Notes: a model not told the origin generated them from the letters alone. 64,000 bases of DNA from JACZUI01 sp965216725 (GCA_965216725.1 CBDCGI010000019.1:43881-107880), one strand, 5' to 3'. Positions 25,863-34,924 are shown, counted from the first letter of the stretch. Made by a program: numbers and translations.

Positions 25863-26299
25863 GCGCAACGCGTGCACCGGCCTTCGATTTCGAGGGCGTG
25901 GGTCAGCGGGAAGAACTGCACGTTATCGCTCGTCTCCTTGACCACCCTGTCGACCTCTTTCTCGTGCTGGTCAGACAGCTCCACGTCCTCGACGGCTCCG
26001 CAGTCGATGCACACCAGATGGTGATGATGCCCCCGAAGCCATTCCGCCAACTCAAACCTGGTGATCCCCTTGGCTCCATGGTGCGGCGCCACAACTCCCG
26101 CCTCCTCGAGGACGGTCAGCGATCGGTATATCGAAGAGAGAGGAAGAGACCGATCAACGGCGTCATGCAGCTCGCCCGCGGACAAAGGGCCCTCAGCGGT
26201 AGACAACGTGGCCACCACGCTCTGTCTCCCGCTGGTGTAGCGAATGCTCAGGGTCTGGAGACGCTCCAGGACCTCCCGGTCAAGAGTTGAGGTTGTCAC
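25859..26299 (-). CDS. zur: Fur-family metal regulator (Zur-like)
   Basis: This 146-residue Fur-family repressor has a winged helix (SIYRSLTVLEEAGVV), the HHHHLVCIDCGAVEDVEL metal motif and a C-terminal CTRC pair forming the structural zinc site. The context with znuA, znuB and znuC and the operator in its promoter point to zinc control. It overlaps znuC downstream and is divergent from znuA, with a Fur-type box in between. Confidence 0.88.
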   Translation of the reverse strand: MTTSTLDREVLERLQTLSIRYTSGRQSVVATLSTAEGPLSAGELHDAVDRSLPLSSIYRSLTVLEEAGVVAPHHGAKGITRFELAEWLRGHHHHLVCIDCGAVEDVELSDQHEKEVDRVVKETSDNVQFFPLTHALEIEGRCTRCA

Positions 26300-26334
26300 A
26301 TCCAGCCCCTTGTGGTTAGATTTTGGCAGTGATT

Positions 26335-26353
26335 GATAACGATTCTCATTATA
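26335..26353. promoter_or_regulatory. Fur/Zur-type operator
   Basis: GATAACGATTCTCATTATA matches the classical Fur-family 19-bp consensus (GATAATGATAATCATTATC) at 15 positions and is itself a near palindrome. It lies 36 bases upstream of zur and 48 bases upstream of znuA, so one site can control both directions. Its presence also rules out translation of znuA from upstream codons. Confidence 0.85.
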
Positions 26354-26400
26354 GGTCGGGATCTGAGAAGGATGCCAGTCGAGCGCGGACGGGATATTTG

Positions 26401-27339
26401 ATGACGATCGTGTTCGCCGTCATCGGCTTGCTTCTTCAGGCCTGCGGGAACGGGCAAGAGACCGCCGAGACCGGACTCCGAGTCGTGGCGACAACGACCA
26501 TTCTCGGTGACGTCGTGAGAAACGTCACCGGGGACGCGGCTCAGGTCGAGGTACTGATGCCAGTCGGAGCCGATCCGCACGATTTTCAGGCATCTGCGGC
26601 GCAGGTGAGGCTCCTCAACGAAGCCGATCTGGTGGTGGCCAATGGTCTTGGGCTCGAGGAAGGCATCTCCGACGTCCTAGCCTCGGCCGAGGGCGATGGA
26701 GCTGAACTGCTGGAGATAGGGCCCCTCCTCGATCCCCTTCCCCCAAGCGCTATCGACAACGATCACGCCGAACACGAGGAGGAGGAGGATGTCGATCACG
26801 ACCACGGTGAGCACGATCCCCACGTATGGATGGATCCACGACGGATGGCCCAAGCTGCAGGCCTGATTGCCTCACGGCTTGCCGAGATAGACCCCAGCAT
26901 TGACTGGGCCTCCATTGCCGCCCCTTATGCAGAGGAACTGATTGCTATCGACGCGGAAGTCGTGGGCATTCTCGCCGCAATCCCGGAGGAGGACCGGAAG
27001 CTGGTGACCAACCACGACTCGATGGGATATTTCGCGAAGCGGTACGGCTTCAGTGTGGTCGGAACAGTGATTCCGGGAGGTTCCACGCTGGGAGAACCAA
27101 GCTCGGAACAGCTGGCCGAGTTGATAGACACCATCCGGTCCGAACAAGTACGAGCGATATTCGTCGACTCCACCGCCCCGACTGACCTCGCAGAGGCCAT
27201 CGCCGAAGAGATCGAGGAGGAGGTTGCCGTCGTGGTGCTTCATACCGGCTCATTGGGTGATCCGGGATCGAACACCGACACTCTGGCCGGGCTCCTCGTA
27301 GAGAACGCACGGAACATTGCCGCGGGCTTATCGCGGTAA
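26401..27339 (+). CDS. znuA: Zinc ABC transporter substrate-binding lipoprotein
   Basis: This 312-residue cluster A-I binding protein has a lipoprotein signal MTIVFAVIGLLLQACG (lipobox LLQAC), the strand TTTILGDVVRNV, PHDFQASAAQVR, an acidic His-rich loop (HAEHEEEEDVDHDHGEHDPH) typical of zinc binders, HVWMDP, TNHDSMGYFAKRYG and a final SLGDPGSNTDT. It captures Zn2+ (possibly Mn2+) outside the membrane for ZnuB/ZnuC. The ATG at 26401 gives a clean lipoprotein signal; the operator upstream excludes earlier starts. Confidence 0.9.
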   Translation: MTIVFAVIGLLLQACGNGQETAETGLRVVATTTILGDVVRNVTGDAAQVEVLMPVGADPHDFQASAAQVRLLNEADLVVANGLGLEEGISDVLASAEGDGAELLEIGPLLDPLPPSAIDNDHAEHEEEEDVDHDHGEHDPHVWMDPRRMAQAAGLIASRLAEIDPSIDWASIAAPYAEELIAIDAEVVGILAAIPEEDRKLVTNHDSMGYFAKRYGFSVVGTVIPGGSTLGEPSSEQLAELIDTIRSEQVRAIFVDSTAPTDLAEAIAEEIEEEVAVVVLHTGSLGDPGSNTDTLAGLLVENARNIAAGLSR

Positions 27340-27372
27340 GAGGTCCAAAACCCGGAAGGCTACGGTTTTGTT

Positions 27373-28209
27373 GTGGCGTGGCTGATCGATCCCTTCGAGT
27401 TCGCTTTTCAACAGAGGGCTCTGATCGGCGGTTCATTGGCCGCGATCGCTCTCGCCCTCGTCGGCACTTGGGTGGTAATCCGCGGGATGAGCTTTCTCGG
27501 AGACGCACTGGTCCACGGGGTCATTCCCGGCATTGCCATGGCCATTCTCTTTGACTTCAACGTTCTGATGGGCGCTGCGGCGGCAGCGCTGGTGATGATC
27601 CTGGGCATCAACCTCATCCACCGCCAGACGACATTCTCAGAGGACACAGGAATCGGCCTGCTCTTCGTGGGCATGCTGGCGCTTGGGGTGATCCTCATCT
27701 CTCGCACCACGTCCTTCAGTGGCAACCTGACCTCCATCCTGTTCGGTGACGTACTCGGTGTTTCTGACACCGACATACTTGTGGCAGGCATCGTGCTCGC
27801 CATCGCCGCCGGTGCCTCTCTCCTTCTCTATCGGCCCTTCCTGGTGCTCGCATTCAATGAGCAAAAGGCTCGCGTCCTGGGTATGCGACCCGGTCTCGCC
27901 CACTGGGTGCTGCTGGGACTCATCACCGCGGTCATAGTCGGCTCGTTCCAGACTATTGGCGCGCTGTTGGTCTTCGGACTCCTCATTGGGCCTCCTGCCA
28001 CAGCAGCCCTCCTGGTCAGACGCGTCCCGGCAATGATGCTTGCGGCCGCACTCATCGGGGTTCTGTCGGTGGCTACAGGTTTGATCATCAGCTTCCACTT
28101 CGACACCGCGGGATCGGCAACCATGGCACTGGTGCCGATCGTGCTGTTCTTCGTCGTTCTCGGCGCTCGTGGGGTCCGCGCCAGGCGTCTGGCCGCGAGC
28201 CCCAGTTGA
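27373..28209 (+). CDS. znuB: Zinc/manganese ABC transporter permease
   Basis: This 278-residue ABC-3 family permease has about eight membrane helices and begins with GTG at 27373. It shows family landmarks WVVIRGMSFLGDALVHGVIPGIA, TSILFGDVLGVS and GALLVFGLLIGPPATAALL. It follows znuA by 33 bases in the same direction, so the locus is split: regulator and ATPase on the minus strand, binding protein and permease on the plus strand. Confidence 0.9.
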   Translation: MAWLIDPFEFAFQQRALIGGSLAAIALALVGTWVVIRGMSFLGDALVHGVIPGIAMAILFDFNVLMGAAAAALVMILGINLIHRQTTFSEDTGIGLLFVGMLALGVILISRTTSFSGNLTSILFGDVLGVSDTDILVAGIVLAIAAGASLLLYRPFLVLAFNEQKARVLGMRPGLAHWVLLGLITAVIVGSFQTIGALLVFGLLIGPPATAALLVRRVPAMMLAAALIGVLSVATGLIISFHFDTAGSATMALVPIVLFFVVLGARGVRARRLAASPS

Positions 28210-28273
28210 ACTGCATTCCGGTGCGTTCCGTCTGGTTTTCCTAACCTCTCAGGAACTCCGCCCCTGGAGAGGC

Positions 28274-29005
28274 ATGACCAAGAGTGACAATCGGCTGAGG
28301 CTATTCGACGACTCTGATCGTCTGGTCGACCGCTTCGGCTTGGTGCTCGTCATCTCGACTCTGTCGGTGATCACTCTGTCCTTGGTCGACATGCGCTCGA
28401 TCGAGAGCGTCCGCTCCAAGATAGGAGTCATCGCAGTCACGGTTTTTGTGGGCGCCACATTGCTCCTGGCATTGCGGGCTTCCGGTGTCCGACGCCGTTA
28501 CCAGACGATTGCCGACATCCTCGTTGGAGTGGGTCTAGTGATCTCACTAGTGGTGCTCCTGGTCGCCATCTTCTCCGAATCCACTGCCGAGCAGGCGGAA
28601 CTGTCAGCACCGCCGATGATCTGGATCGTCCTCACACCACTGGCCTCGCTACTTGTGATCAGGAGGCTGACAAAACATCGAGAGGTGACCGGCCGCACTC
28701 TCCTCGGGGCCGTCTCCGCCTATCTACTGATCGCCCTGGCGTTCAACTTCGCCTTCATCGCCGTCGACTACTACGCGGCGGGGACTTTCTTCGGAAGTGA
28801 GCAGCCCACGACGAGCTTCATGTATTTCAGTCTCACCACCATCACCACTCTCGGCTACGGCGACCTGGCCCCGGCTGGAGAGCTGGGGAGGCTCCTCGCC
28901 ACAGTGGAAGCTGTCGTAGGCCAGGTCTATCTCGTCACGTTCGTGGGAATGGTCGTCGGGTTGCTCGTTGCGGAGAGGCAGCGACACATGGAAGAGTCCG
29001 CCTGA
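28274..29005 (+). CDS. Potassium channel protein (ion channel 2 pore)
   Basis: This 243-residue protein has four hydrophobic N-terminal segments, a fifth helix (LLGAVSAYLLIALAFNFAFIAV), a pore loop with selectivity filter TTITTLGYGDL, and a final helix (GQVYLVTFVGMVVGLLVAE). The TLGYGD filter indicates K+ selectivity. There is no C-terminal RCK domain and no regular S4 arginine ladder. GGAGAGG lies just before the ATG at 28274. It is convergent with the SARP-type regulator gene. Confidence 0.88.
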   Translation: MTKSDNRLRLFDDSDRLVDRFGLVLVISTLSVITLSLVDMRSIESVRSKIGVIAVTVFVGATLLLALRASGVRRRYQTIADILVGVGLVISLVVLLVAIFSESTAEQAELSAPPMIWIVLTPLASLLVIRRLTKHREVTGRTLLGAVSAYLLIALAFNFAFIAVDYYAAGTFFGSEQPTTSFMYFSLTTITTLGYGDLAPAGELGRLLATVEAVVGQVYLVTFVGMVVGLLVAERQRHMEESA

Positions 29006-29023
29006 GAGGCGACGACGCTCTGC

Positions 29024-30559
29024 TCAGTCATCCAGAAACGACTTGACGACGCTCGCCACGTCCCCGCCACCCAGCCAGGGGATTCCCGAAGTACCGGGCA
29101 CCGAGACGAACCGGCCATTGCGAACTGAAGCTGCCAGCTCGGGCCCGATCTCAGGCCGGATGCTGTTCGACTTCCTCCGGGTGACGACCAATACGTCAGC
29201 CTCGACTCGATCCACCAGATCACCCACATCGATGTCCTGCTGGAGGCTCAGAGCCCGAGCGATCATGTCATCGCTGATGGTGGACTGCAGCATCGTGTTG
29301 AACCAGCGGCGGTCTGCTGCAGGTTCGTCGGGCAGGACGATGTCGGAGATTGTGCGTCTTCCGAAGCTGCCGCTGGAGAGCATCGTCTCGACAAACGAGC
29401 TCATCGAATCCGAGCTCATCCAGGACCGCATCCCGATCTGGGGCATGTATGCGGCGAGTCGTCCGACCCGAAACCTGCCGGAGGCCGCCACCGCCAGCGC
29501 CACCGGAACGCCATCACCCGTGGCATAGATATCGAATTCCCTCAGGTCCGAAACGGCAAGGACGGCTTCGACGTCAGCCTCTCTGGCTTCGATCGAGATA
29601 TCGGCGACATCGCGTTGAGACGCCCCGGCGCCCCTGTACCCGATCCAGAGGTTGCGACGGCCCCGGCCAATGGCCTCGAAATAGTCACGACCGCGGGGAT
29701 GTGAGACCGCGGCGGCCATGTCCTGGGCCCAAGCTGAGACGAACAGCAGGGGACGGCCATCCCCAAAGTCCTTGTATGCGACGCGGGTTCCGTCAGTGCT
29801 AGTGACGAAGAGCGTGGGATGCGGCTCCGGAACCTCCAAGGCGGCTCCCTCGTCGAGAATCCGCTGTTCCAAGGCTCTGAGCTCCGAAGAGGGCACAACG
29901 CCGACTTCTTCGGCCAACAACCGACGGATCCGGTCATAAGCCCGCAGGGCGTCCACCGGCCGTCCCGCAGTGGCAAGAGCTTCGACCAGCAGAACCCAGA
30001 AGGGCTCGTGCAGAGGCTGCTCACCGACCAGCAGCTCGAGTTCGGGGATGATGGCTTGGGCGTCGCCGACACCCAGCGCCGCTCGGTGTCGCTGTTCAAT
30101 CGCGGTCCGGCGAAAGCTGTGCAGCCGTGAAATGGCTGGCGCCAGCGAAGGCAGGTCCCCCGCCACATCGGTATAGGGATCTCCGCGCCACTCCCCCAGA
30201 CTCCGATCGAGGCTCGAGACGACCTCTTCCCCAGTCGCGGTTCCGGCCTCGGATATCAACCTGGCGAATCTCTCCGCGTCTATGGCTTCGCCGTCTAGTG
30301 ACAGCTTGTAGCCGGACTTCACCGTCGAAATCGCATCGTCGCCAAGGACCGCTCTCAGGGCTGACACTGCGGTGTGCAGCGAAGTCCGTGCCCGAGGCTC
30401 GTCTGATCCCCAAACCTCCTCCATCAGGGTGTCGAACTTGACAACATCTCCCGCGTTGGCCGTGAGCAGAGCAAGGACCTGACGTTGCCTGAGGCCCAGG
30501 TCGACGACACTGCCCTGGTCGTCCAACACCTCGATTTGGCCGAGAACGCGTATCTCCAA
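29024..30559 (-). CDS. SARP-type regulator fused to a catalytically dead alpha/beta hydrolase
   Basis: This 511-residue protein has an OmpR-like winged helix (about 1-90, MEIRVLGQIEVLDDQGSVVDLGLRQRQVLALL), a bacterial transcriptional activation domain (BTAD, about 95-240), and an alpha/beta hydrolase domain (about 255-511, TDGTRVAYKDFGDGRPLLFVS). In the hydrolase part the nucleophile elbow reads YATGDGVPV, so Gly replaces Ser, and the C-terminal catalytic His is missing. This suggests a ligand-sensing domain rather than an enzyme. Direct heptamer repeats typical of SARP targets lie just upstream. Confidence 0.85.
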   Translation of the reverse strand: MEIRVLGQIEVLDDQGSVVDLGLRQRQVLALLTANAGDVVKFDTLMEEVWGSDEPRARTSLHTAVSALRAVLGDDAISTVKSGYKLSLDGEAIDAERFARLISEAGTATGEEVVSSLDRSLGEWRGDPYTDVAGDLPSLAPAISRLHSFRRTAIEQRHRAALGVGDAQAIIPELELLVGEQPLHEPFWVLLVEALATAGRPVDALRAYDRIRRLLAEEVGVVPSSELRALEQRILDEGAALEVPEPHPTLFVTSTDGTRVAYKDFGDGRPLLFVSAWAQDMAAAVSHPRGRDYFEAIGRGRRNLWIGYRGAGASQRDVADISIEAREADVEAVLAVSDLREFDIYATGDGVPVALAVAASGRFRVGRLAAYMPQIGMRSWMSSDSMSSFVETMLSSGSFGRRTISDIVLPDEPAADRRWFNTMLQSTISDDMIARALSLQQDIDVGDLVDRVEADVLVVTRRKSNSIRPEIGPELAASVRNGRFVSVPGTSGIPWLGGGDVASVVKSFLDD

Positions 30560-30577
30560 GATCGGGATCCTAAGTCC

Positions 30578-30595
30578 GTTGAGCGGCGGTTGAGT
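30578..30595 (+). promoter_or_regulatory. SARP-type direct heptamer repeats
   Basis: GTTGAGC (30578-30584) and GTTGAGT (30589-30595) are separated by 4 bases, giving the 11-bp period of SARP binding sites. They lie between the SARP gene and the secreted HExxH protein gene, 43 bases before the latter. Confidence 0.55.
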
Positions 30596-30638
30596 CTCCG
30601 CTCAGAAACGACAAAGCGACCTGTCGGACATTCGACGC

Positions 30639-31181
30639 ATGTCGAAAGCTCGCCTCCTCGCCCCCATCCTTGTACTGACGCTCGTGGCAATGCCCGGTCC
30701 CGGCGCAAAGACAGTGGATGGCCTCGTCTTCCTCAACGGAACGACAGCCCAGATCGATCGGATGCTCGAAGCGGCGGAGAGGTTTCACGCCGTGGGATTG
30801 GACCTGCCGGATCTCGAGGTCTCATTCCACTCCGACAAAGGCCCCTGCAACGGGCATCTCGGCCTTTTTCGACCGGGAGAGATTCTGATCTGCACCCACC
30901 ATGAGTTCATCTACGAGCACGAGCTGGCCCACGCTTGGGAGCACAGTCACCTCGAAGATGGGAAGAGGCGTGAGTTCATGGAGCTTCGGGATCATGACAA
31001 CTGGTTCGACGCCTCCCGTCCTTGGAACGAACGAGGCGGCGAGGACGCCGCATTCATCATCCAACAGGGTCTTCTCGACGAGCCACTCCCCACCCACCTC
31101 CCGTCAGAAATCGAGGATCGCCTGGCGGCTTTTGAAGTACTCACCGGAAAGCAGTCACCCAGGACCGAACTGGCGTCATAG
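30639..31181 (+). CDS. Secreted protein with HExxH metallopeptidase-like motif
   Basis: This 180-residue protein has a signal peptide (MSKARLLAPILVLTLVAMPGPGA) and the motif YEHELAHAWEHSH, an HExxH zinc site, followed by RDHDNWFDASRPWNERGGEDAAF, where the Glu-Asp may give a third ligand as in gluzincin-like folds. Two Cys (GPCNGH, ICTHHE) could form a disulfide outside the cell. It is short for a peptidase and I do not recognise a named family. Divergent from the SARP regulator, and probably its target. Confidence 0.65.
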   Translation: MSKARLLAPILVLTLVAMPGPGAKTVDGLVFLNGTTAQIDRMLEAAERFHAVGLDLPDLEVSFHSDKGPCNGHLGLFRPGEILICTHHEFIYEHELAHAWEHSHLEDGKRREFMELRDHDNWFDASRPWNERGGEDAAFIIQQGLLDEPLPTHLPSEIEDRLAAFEVLTGKQSPRTELAS

Positions 31182-31201
31182 GTTGCGCCGTCAGGGCGAC
31201 C

Positions 31202-32290
31202 TCAGAGGGCGAGAACTCCCTGTATTGCCTCCATGCGGTTGACCCGGTCGATACTCACCGGTGACGATCCGTCTTTGAGATGCGCGGTCTCCTCGAGCAC
31301 ATCGCCGAGCTTGAACAGACGAATCCAATCGTCTCTGGTCGGCTCGCCGGAGTCGACACCGATGTTCCATCCGGTCATCACGTCACTGACGCCGCCGAGC
31401 ACTGCATCGACAGCGGTGAGCCCGAACCGGCCGGCGAGCAAACGGTCCCTGAATGACGCGTTGCCACCGCGGACCACATGGCCAAGGACGGTGCCGCGCA
31501 CGTCATATCCATTGGTCTCGCCAAGTCGCGAGGCGACCTCGTCCACAATCTCATGGGTCGGCACCGGAACGCCTTCCGCCTTGATGATCAAGACCCGGGT
31601 CTTGCCGCGAGCACTGTCGAAGGAGGCCCTGATGCACTCGGTCACAGAATCCATGACCTCGTCGCGCGTATGGGAGCGCTCCGGCATGAGAACCGCGTCA
31701 GCGGCGCTGGCAACTGCGGCGGCCATCGCCAGGTATCCCGACTCGCGTCCCATGACTTCGACAATGAACGCACGATGATGAGAGCGTGCGGTGTCTGAGA
31801 TGTTGTCGCACGCCTCGACGATCGTATTGAGCGCGCTGTCGACACCCAGGGCCTCTCTGGTGAGACCGATGTCATTGTCAATCGACGCCGGGATCCCCAC
31901 CACGGGGATCTCACACTCGCCGGCGAGGGCGTGGGCGCCGGCCAGGGTTCCATCTCCGCCGATGACAATCAGACCTTCAATGGAGTATTCCTCGAGATTC
32001 TCCACGGCCCGAAGGCGGCTCTCTTTGGAGACAAAGCGTCGGCTCCGCGAGGAGCCGAGAACCGTGCCTCCGAGGCCCCCGCTGTTCTCCACCTCAGGAA
32101 CCGGTGCCATCTTCCCGGAACGCCGGGAGTGCGTCAGCGGGCGCAGCTCACCGTCGATGAGACCGTCATATCCGTTGATCACGCCCCAGGGCTGGACCCC
32201 GTTGGCAGCAGCGACCTTGGTCACCGCGAGGATGGCCGCGTTCATCCCGGGGGCGTCGCCGCCGGAAGTGAGTATCGCCAGACCTGCCAT
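31202..32290 (-). CDS. pfkA: ATP- or PPi-dependent 6-phosphofructokinase
   Basis: This 362-residue phosphofructokinase has the N-terminal TSGGDAPGMNA, IGGDGTLAGAHAL, PASIDNDIGLT (catalytic base Asp in the TIDND-like motif), EVMGRESGYLA and a C-terminal GHVVRGGNASFRDR. It phosphorylates fructose 6-phosphate in glycolysis. The Gly after GGD in GGDGT favours ATP as donor, but the longer actinobacterial type can use PPi. It stands alone between a secreted HExxH gene and a decayed gene. Confidence 0.92.
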   Translation of the reverse strand: MAGLAILTSGGDAPGMNAAILAVTKVAAANGVQPWGVINGYDGLIDGELRPLTHSRRSGKMAPVPEVENSGGLGGTVLGSSRSRRFVSKESRLRAVENLEEYSIEGLIVIGGDGTLAGAHALAGECEIPVVGIPASIDNDIGLTREALGVDSALNTIVEACDNISDTARSHHRAFIVEVMGRESGYLAMAAAVASAADAVLMPERSHTRDEVMDSVTECIRASFDSARGKTRVLIIKAEGVPVPTHEIVDEVASRLGETNGYDVRGTVLGHVVRGGNASFRDRLLAGRFGLTAVDAVLGGVSDVMTGWNIGVDSGEPTRDDWIRLFKLGDVLEETAHLKDGSSPVSIDRVNRMEAIQGVLAL

Positions 32291-32328
32291 GAGCGGGAAA
32301 CGGTAGAGAACTCAGCGACCAGAAGTGC

Positions 32329-32365
32329 GAACTTGGGGGCACCCGGTGCGAGCGCCCCCAAGTTC
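32329..32365. terminator. Strong hairpin terminator
   Basis: GAACTTGGGGGC (32329-32340) pairs perfectly with GCCCCCAAGTTC (32354-32365). It lies just after the end of the broken secreted-protein gene (minus strand) and before pfkA, so it separates their transcription. Confidence 0.8.
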
Positions 32366-32370
32366 TTGGT

Positions 32371-33525
32371 TCAACTCCCCTCGAAGAGACAGACCTCGGT
32401 GAAGACCACGCTCCCGCCGTTGTCCGACATAGTCGCGTACCGAGTCGACGAAAAACATCGACTCCGGGTTGAAACCCGTCACGTCGGTTGAACAGATAGC
32501 TGGCCAGACAGCCGGTCTCGTACTCATTTGGTGAACCGTCGGCTCTCCAAGCAGCAGCAACATCGTCGGGCAGCTCGGCGGTGAGAACCAAGTGTGTAGT
32601 CACCCGGCATCGTCCGTCCTGACGTTGATTGCGTCACATTCGACTGAGATCGGATCGGGAAGCTCGGTCCCGGGATCGTTATCAGCCTCAAACCATTCCA
32701 CTGAGCAAAGGACGTCGCTCTCCCGGATCTCCTCATAGCCGTGGTTCCGGGTGAAGACATTGCCGTTCCCCATCGGACAGCGTGTCGCTGGCGGGGTCGT
32801 AGATGAGACTCGAATTCACAGAGAACGCCGGCTCCTGGTCAGGTAGACAGAAGATCTCTCCGGAGAACACATACTCCGGCGATTCCGCCATCCACGAAGA
32901 CTCTCCCGAGCCAAGGACCTCGGCCAGGATGACTCCCACCCGCGACGGGATCGGCGCCACAGACCACCGCCGTGGGATCGAGCAGGTCGAACCCTCCGTC
33001 GGGATGAATGTTGAGGTAGTTGGGCCCGTTCTCCTCGAACGCAATCCACGAGCCAAGGTAGGGGACATCGACAAACTCGATGGTCTCCCGCTTAACCAGA
33101 TCGGGATGGGTCATCTGAGCGTCATCTTTCACACAGTTCGAGTACTCGTTCCACACCTCACACGGCGCCACCCACATCGCGATGAATTCGTGCTCTCCGG
33201 GCGCCAGTCCTTCGCTGAAATCAAACAGGTGCCCCCGACACGGCGGAGTTGCCCCACCGAAGCAGCCGATGGTGTCGGGTTCCACCTGCTCCCCATCGAC
33301 GAAGAGATAGAAGTGCATGTCTCCCGGGCTCTGGCCCTTCTGCGGGAACCAGCCGTGCTGGACGTGGAACGGCTCACCGGCGGCAAACTGGTCTGGAGCA
33401 CCCGTGAAGAAGTTGATCCGTGGAGTGTCCGGGGGATCACCGGATGGCGCCGAACTGGCCGGGCTGGCCATCAGCAGTCCCCCAATCAGCGCTATTGCCA
33501 GAGTCAGAGTGGCTCTTCTCATCAA
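32371..33525 (-). pseudogene. Secreted protein of unknown function, broken by several frameshifts
   Basis: The first 190 or so residues are intact: signal peptide MMRRATLTLAIALIGGLLMASPASSA, then a Cys-containing extracellular region (GCFGGATPPCRGHLF, CEVWNEYSNC). The coding pattern then continues in other frames: VGVILAEVLGSGESSW (from about 32940), GNVFTRNHGYEEIRESDVLC (from about 32770), THLVLTAELPDDVAAAW (from about 32600), and SVVFTEVCLFEGS ending at TGA 32371-32373. Reassembled, it is one secreted protein of about 380 residues with several Cys. I do not recognise the family. The 3' end is followed by a strong terminator. Confidence 0.65.
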
Positions 33526-33595
33526 TCCCCCTTGTAGTCAATGGCTTTTCGCCTCATGACTACTTAGAGCGCCGGTAACCGGGGAATCGCGACGT

Positions 33596-34924
33596 CTAGG
33601 ACTGGTCGATCGTGGCTGGGTCGAACCCGAACTTCACGCCGATGTCTCCCGATCCGGCTTCGATCCACCCCGAATCGAGGAACTGGCCGGGAAACGGAAG
33701 AGGCGTGAATCGGAACGCCCAATCACCGGTTTCGAATGGATTGTGACCCGACGTCAGCTCGTGTGATACCCCGGCCTCGTCGATGAACATGACCCCGAAA
33801 TTGATCCACTCGGCCACCCCCGACAAGGAACCGCTGGCTTCCCCGGAGTCCGAGTCATAGGAGTCAAAGCTGACCTCTGGGATGATCATCTCCAGTACGT
33901 CGTCGGAGTGGGTGAAGGAGAAGGTGTCTCCGGGCACGAGGGACACGCCTCGTTGGGCGAGATCAACAACGAAATGCCCACCATTGTCGGTTACCAGGCC
34001 ACCCGGCAAGGAGGCGCCATTGATAGTCACCTGGAGCGGCGTGTTGGGGAGGAAGCCTCGACCTTCGAAGATCATGACCCTCATGTCCACGCCGGCCGAT
34101 ATGTCTGGCTCGGTGGTTCCGGTGACATCGATGAAGGCAACACCGTCTCTCACCAGGGCCACCGTCACCTGGGTTCCCTCCACGATGTCGACGCCATCGG
34201 GGAAGTCCATCGACCACCAGTCACTGTCCGGCACCACGCTGGTGGTGAAGACTTCGCCTCCGTTGTCGACGATGACTCTCACATCCGCGGCATCGCCATA
34301 GGCGAGGGTCATCTGATCGAGTTCAGCGTCGAGACGATCTATGGAGACCCCCCGATCGATCCGGGCCACGACCGTCCGCTCCCCCTGGGTGACGGTGAGC
34401 AATGTCACGTCGCGACAGCATTCGTCGAACGCAGGCATGGTGAAACGGCCGTCGGAGTCGGGGTTCGCGCTTCGCCTCTCGGTGATTCCTTCGTATTCGA
34501 GAGTGGCCACCACTTCGATGTCGGGCTCCCAACCGTTGCCGGAGAGGGCCCGGTCAAGACCACTGAACACGAGAGGGAATTGATCGAGATCGAACCCGGC
34601 TGAGGCCGGCGTTGTCGTAGGTGTTGGAACCGTCGTCGGCGTGGCGGGCACCGACGTCGGCGTCGAATCGACCACGTCGTCGGGACCACGGGAGCTGAAG
34701 ACCCAGACCGAGAAAGCGACCAGGAGGACTGCCGCGGCTCCGGCCAAGGCAGGCACCCACCATCTGGGCCCTTGAGGTCTCGGGGTGACGGTGATCTCGA
34801 CCACCTCGCGGGGCCAACCTGCTTCTTCACGCAGGCCGGCGGGCAAAAGATCCTCGACCGGGGGTGCCATCGAATCCACGATCTGGGTGTAACTGCGGAT
34901 CTGCTCTTCGAGTCGCACGCTCAT
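33596..34924 (-). CDS. Membrane protein paired with an ECF sigma factor (putative anti-sigma)
   Basis: This 442-residue protein has an N-terminal cytosolic part of about 50 residues, one membrane helix (WWVPALAGAAAVLLVAFSVWVF), a Pro/Thr-rich linker and a large extracellular region rich in beta structure. Its start overlaps the end of the ECF sigma gene by 4 bases. Topology and context suggest it anchors and inhibits that sigma factor and senses an outside signal, although no ZAS zinc motif is visible. Confidence 0.65.
   Translation of the reverse strand: MSVRLEEQIRSYTQIVDSMAPPVEDLLPAGLREEAGWPREVVEITVTPRPQGPRWWVPALAGAAAVLLVAFSVWVFSSRGPDDVVDSTPTSVPATPTTVPTPTTTPASAGFDLDQFPLVFSGLDRALSGNGWEPDIEVVATLEYEGITERRSANPDSDGRFTMPAFDECCRDVTLLTVTQGERTVVARIDRGVSIDRLDAELDQMTLAYGDAADVRVIVDNGGEVFTTSVVPDSDWWSMDFPDGVDIVEGTQVTVALVRDGVAFIDVTGTTEPDISAGVDMRVMIFEGRGFLPNTPLQVTINGASLPGGLVTDNGGHFVVDLAQRGVSLVPGDTFSFTHSDDVLEMIIPEVSFDSYDSDSGEASGSLSGVAEWINFGVMFIDEAGVSHELTSGHNPFETGDWAFRFTPLPFPGQFLDSGWIEAGSGDIGVKFGFDPATIDQS

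Noticed and set aside
26323..26400. Upstream start for ZnuA at 26323
   Set aside because: The Fur-type operator lies inside this stretch, and the lipoprotein signal begins cleanly at ATG 26401.
32312..32603. Separate small genes downstream of the secreted protein
   Set aside because: Their residues continue the secreted protein's coding pattern in shifted frames, so they are pieces of one broken gene.
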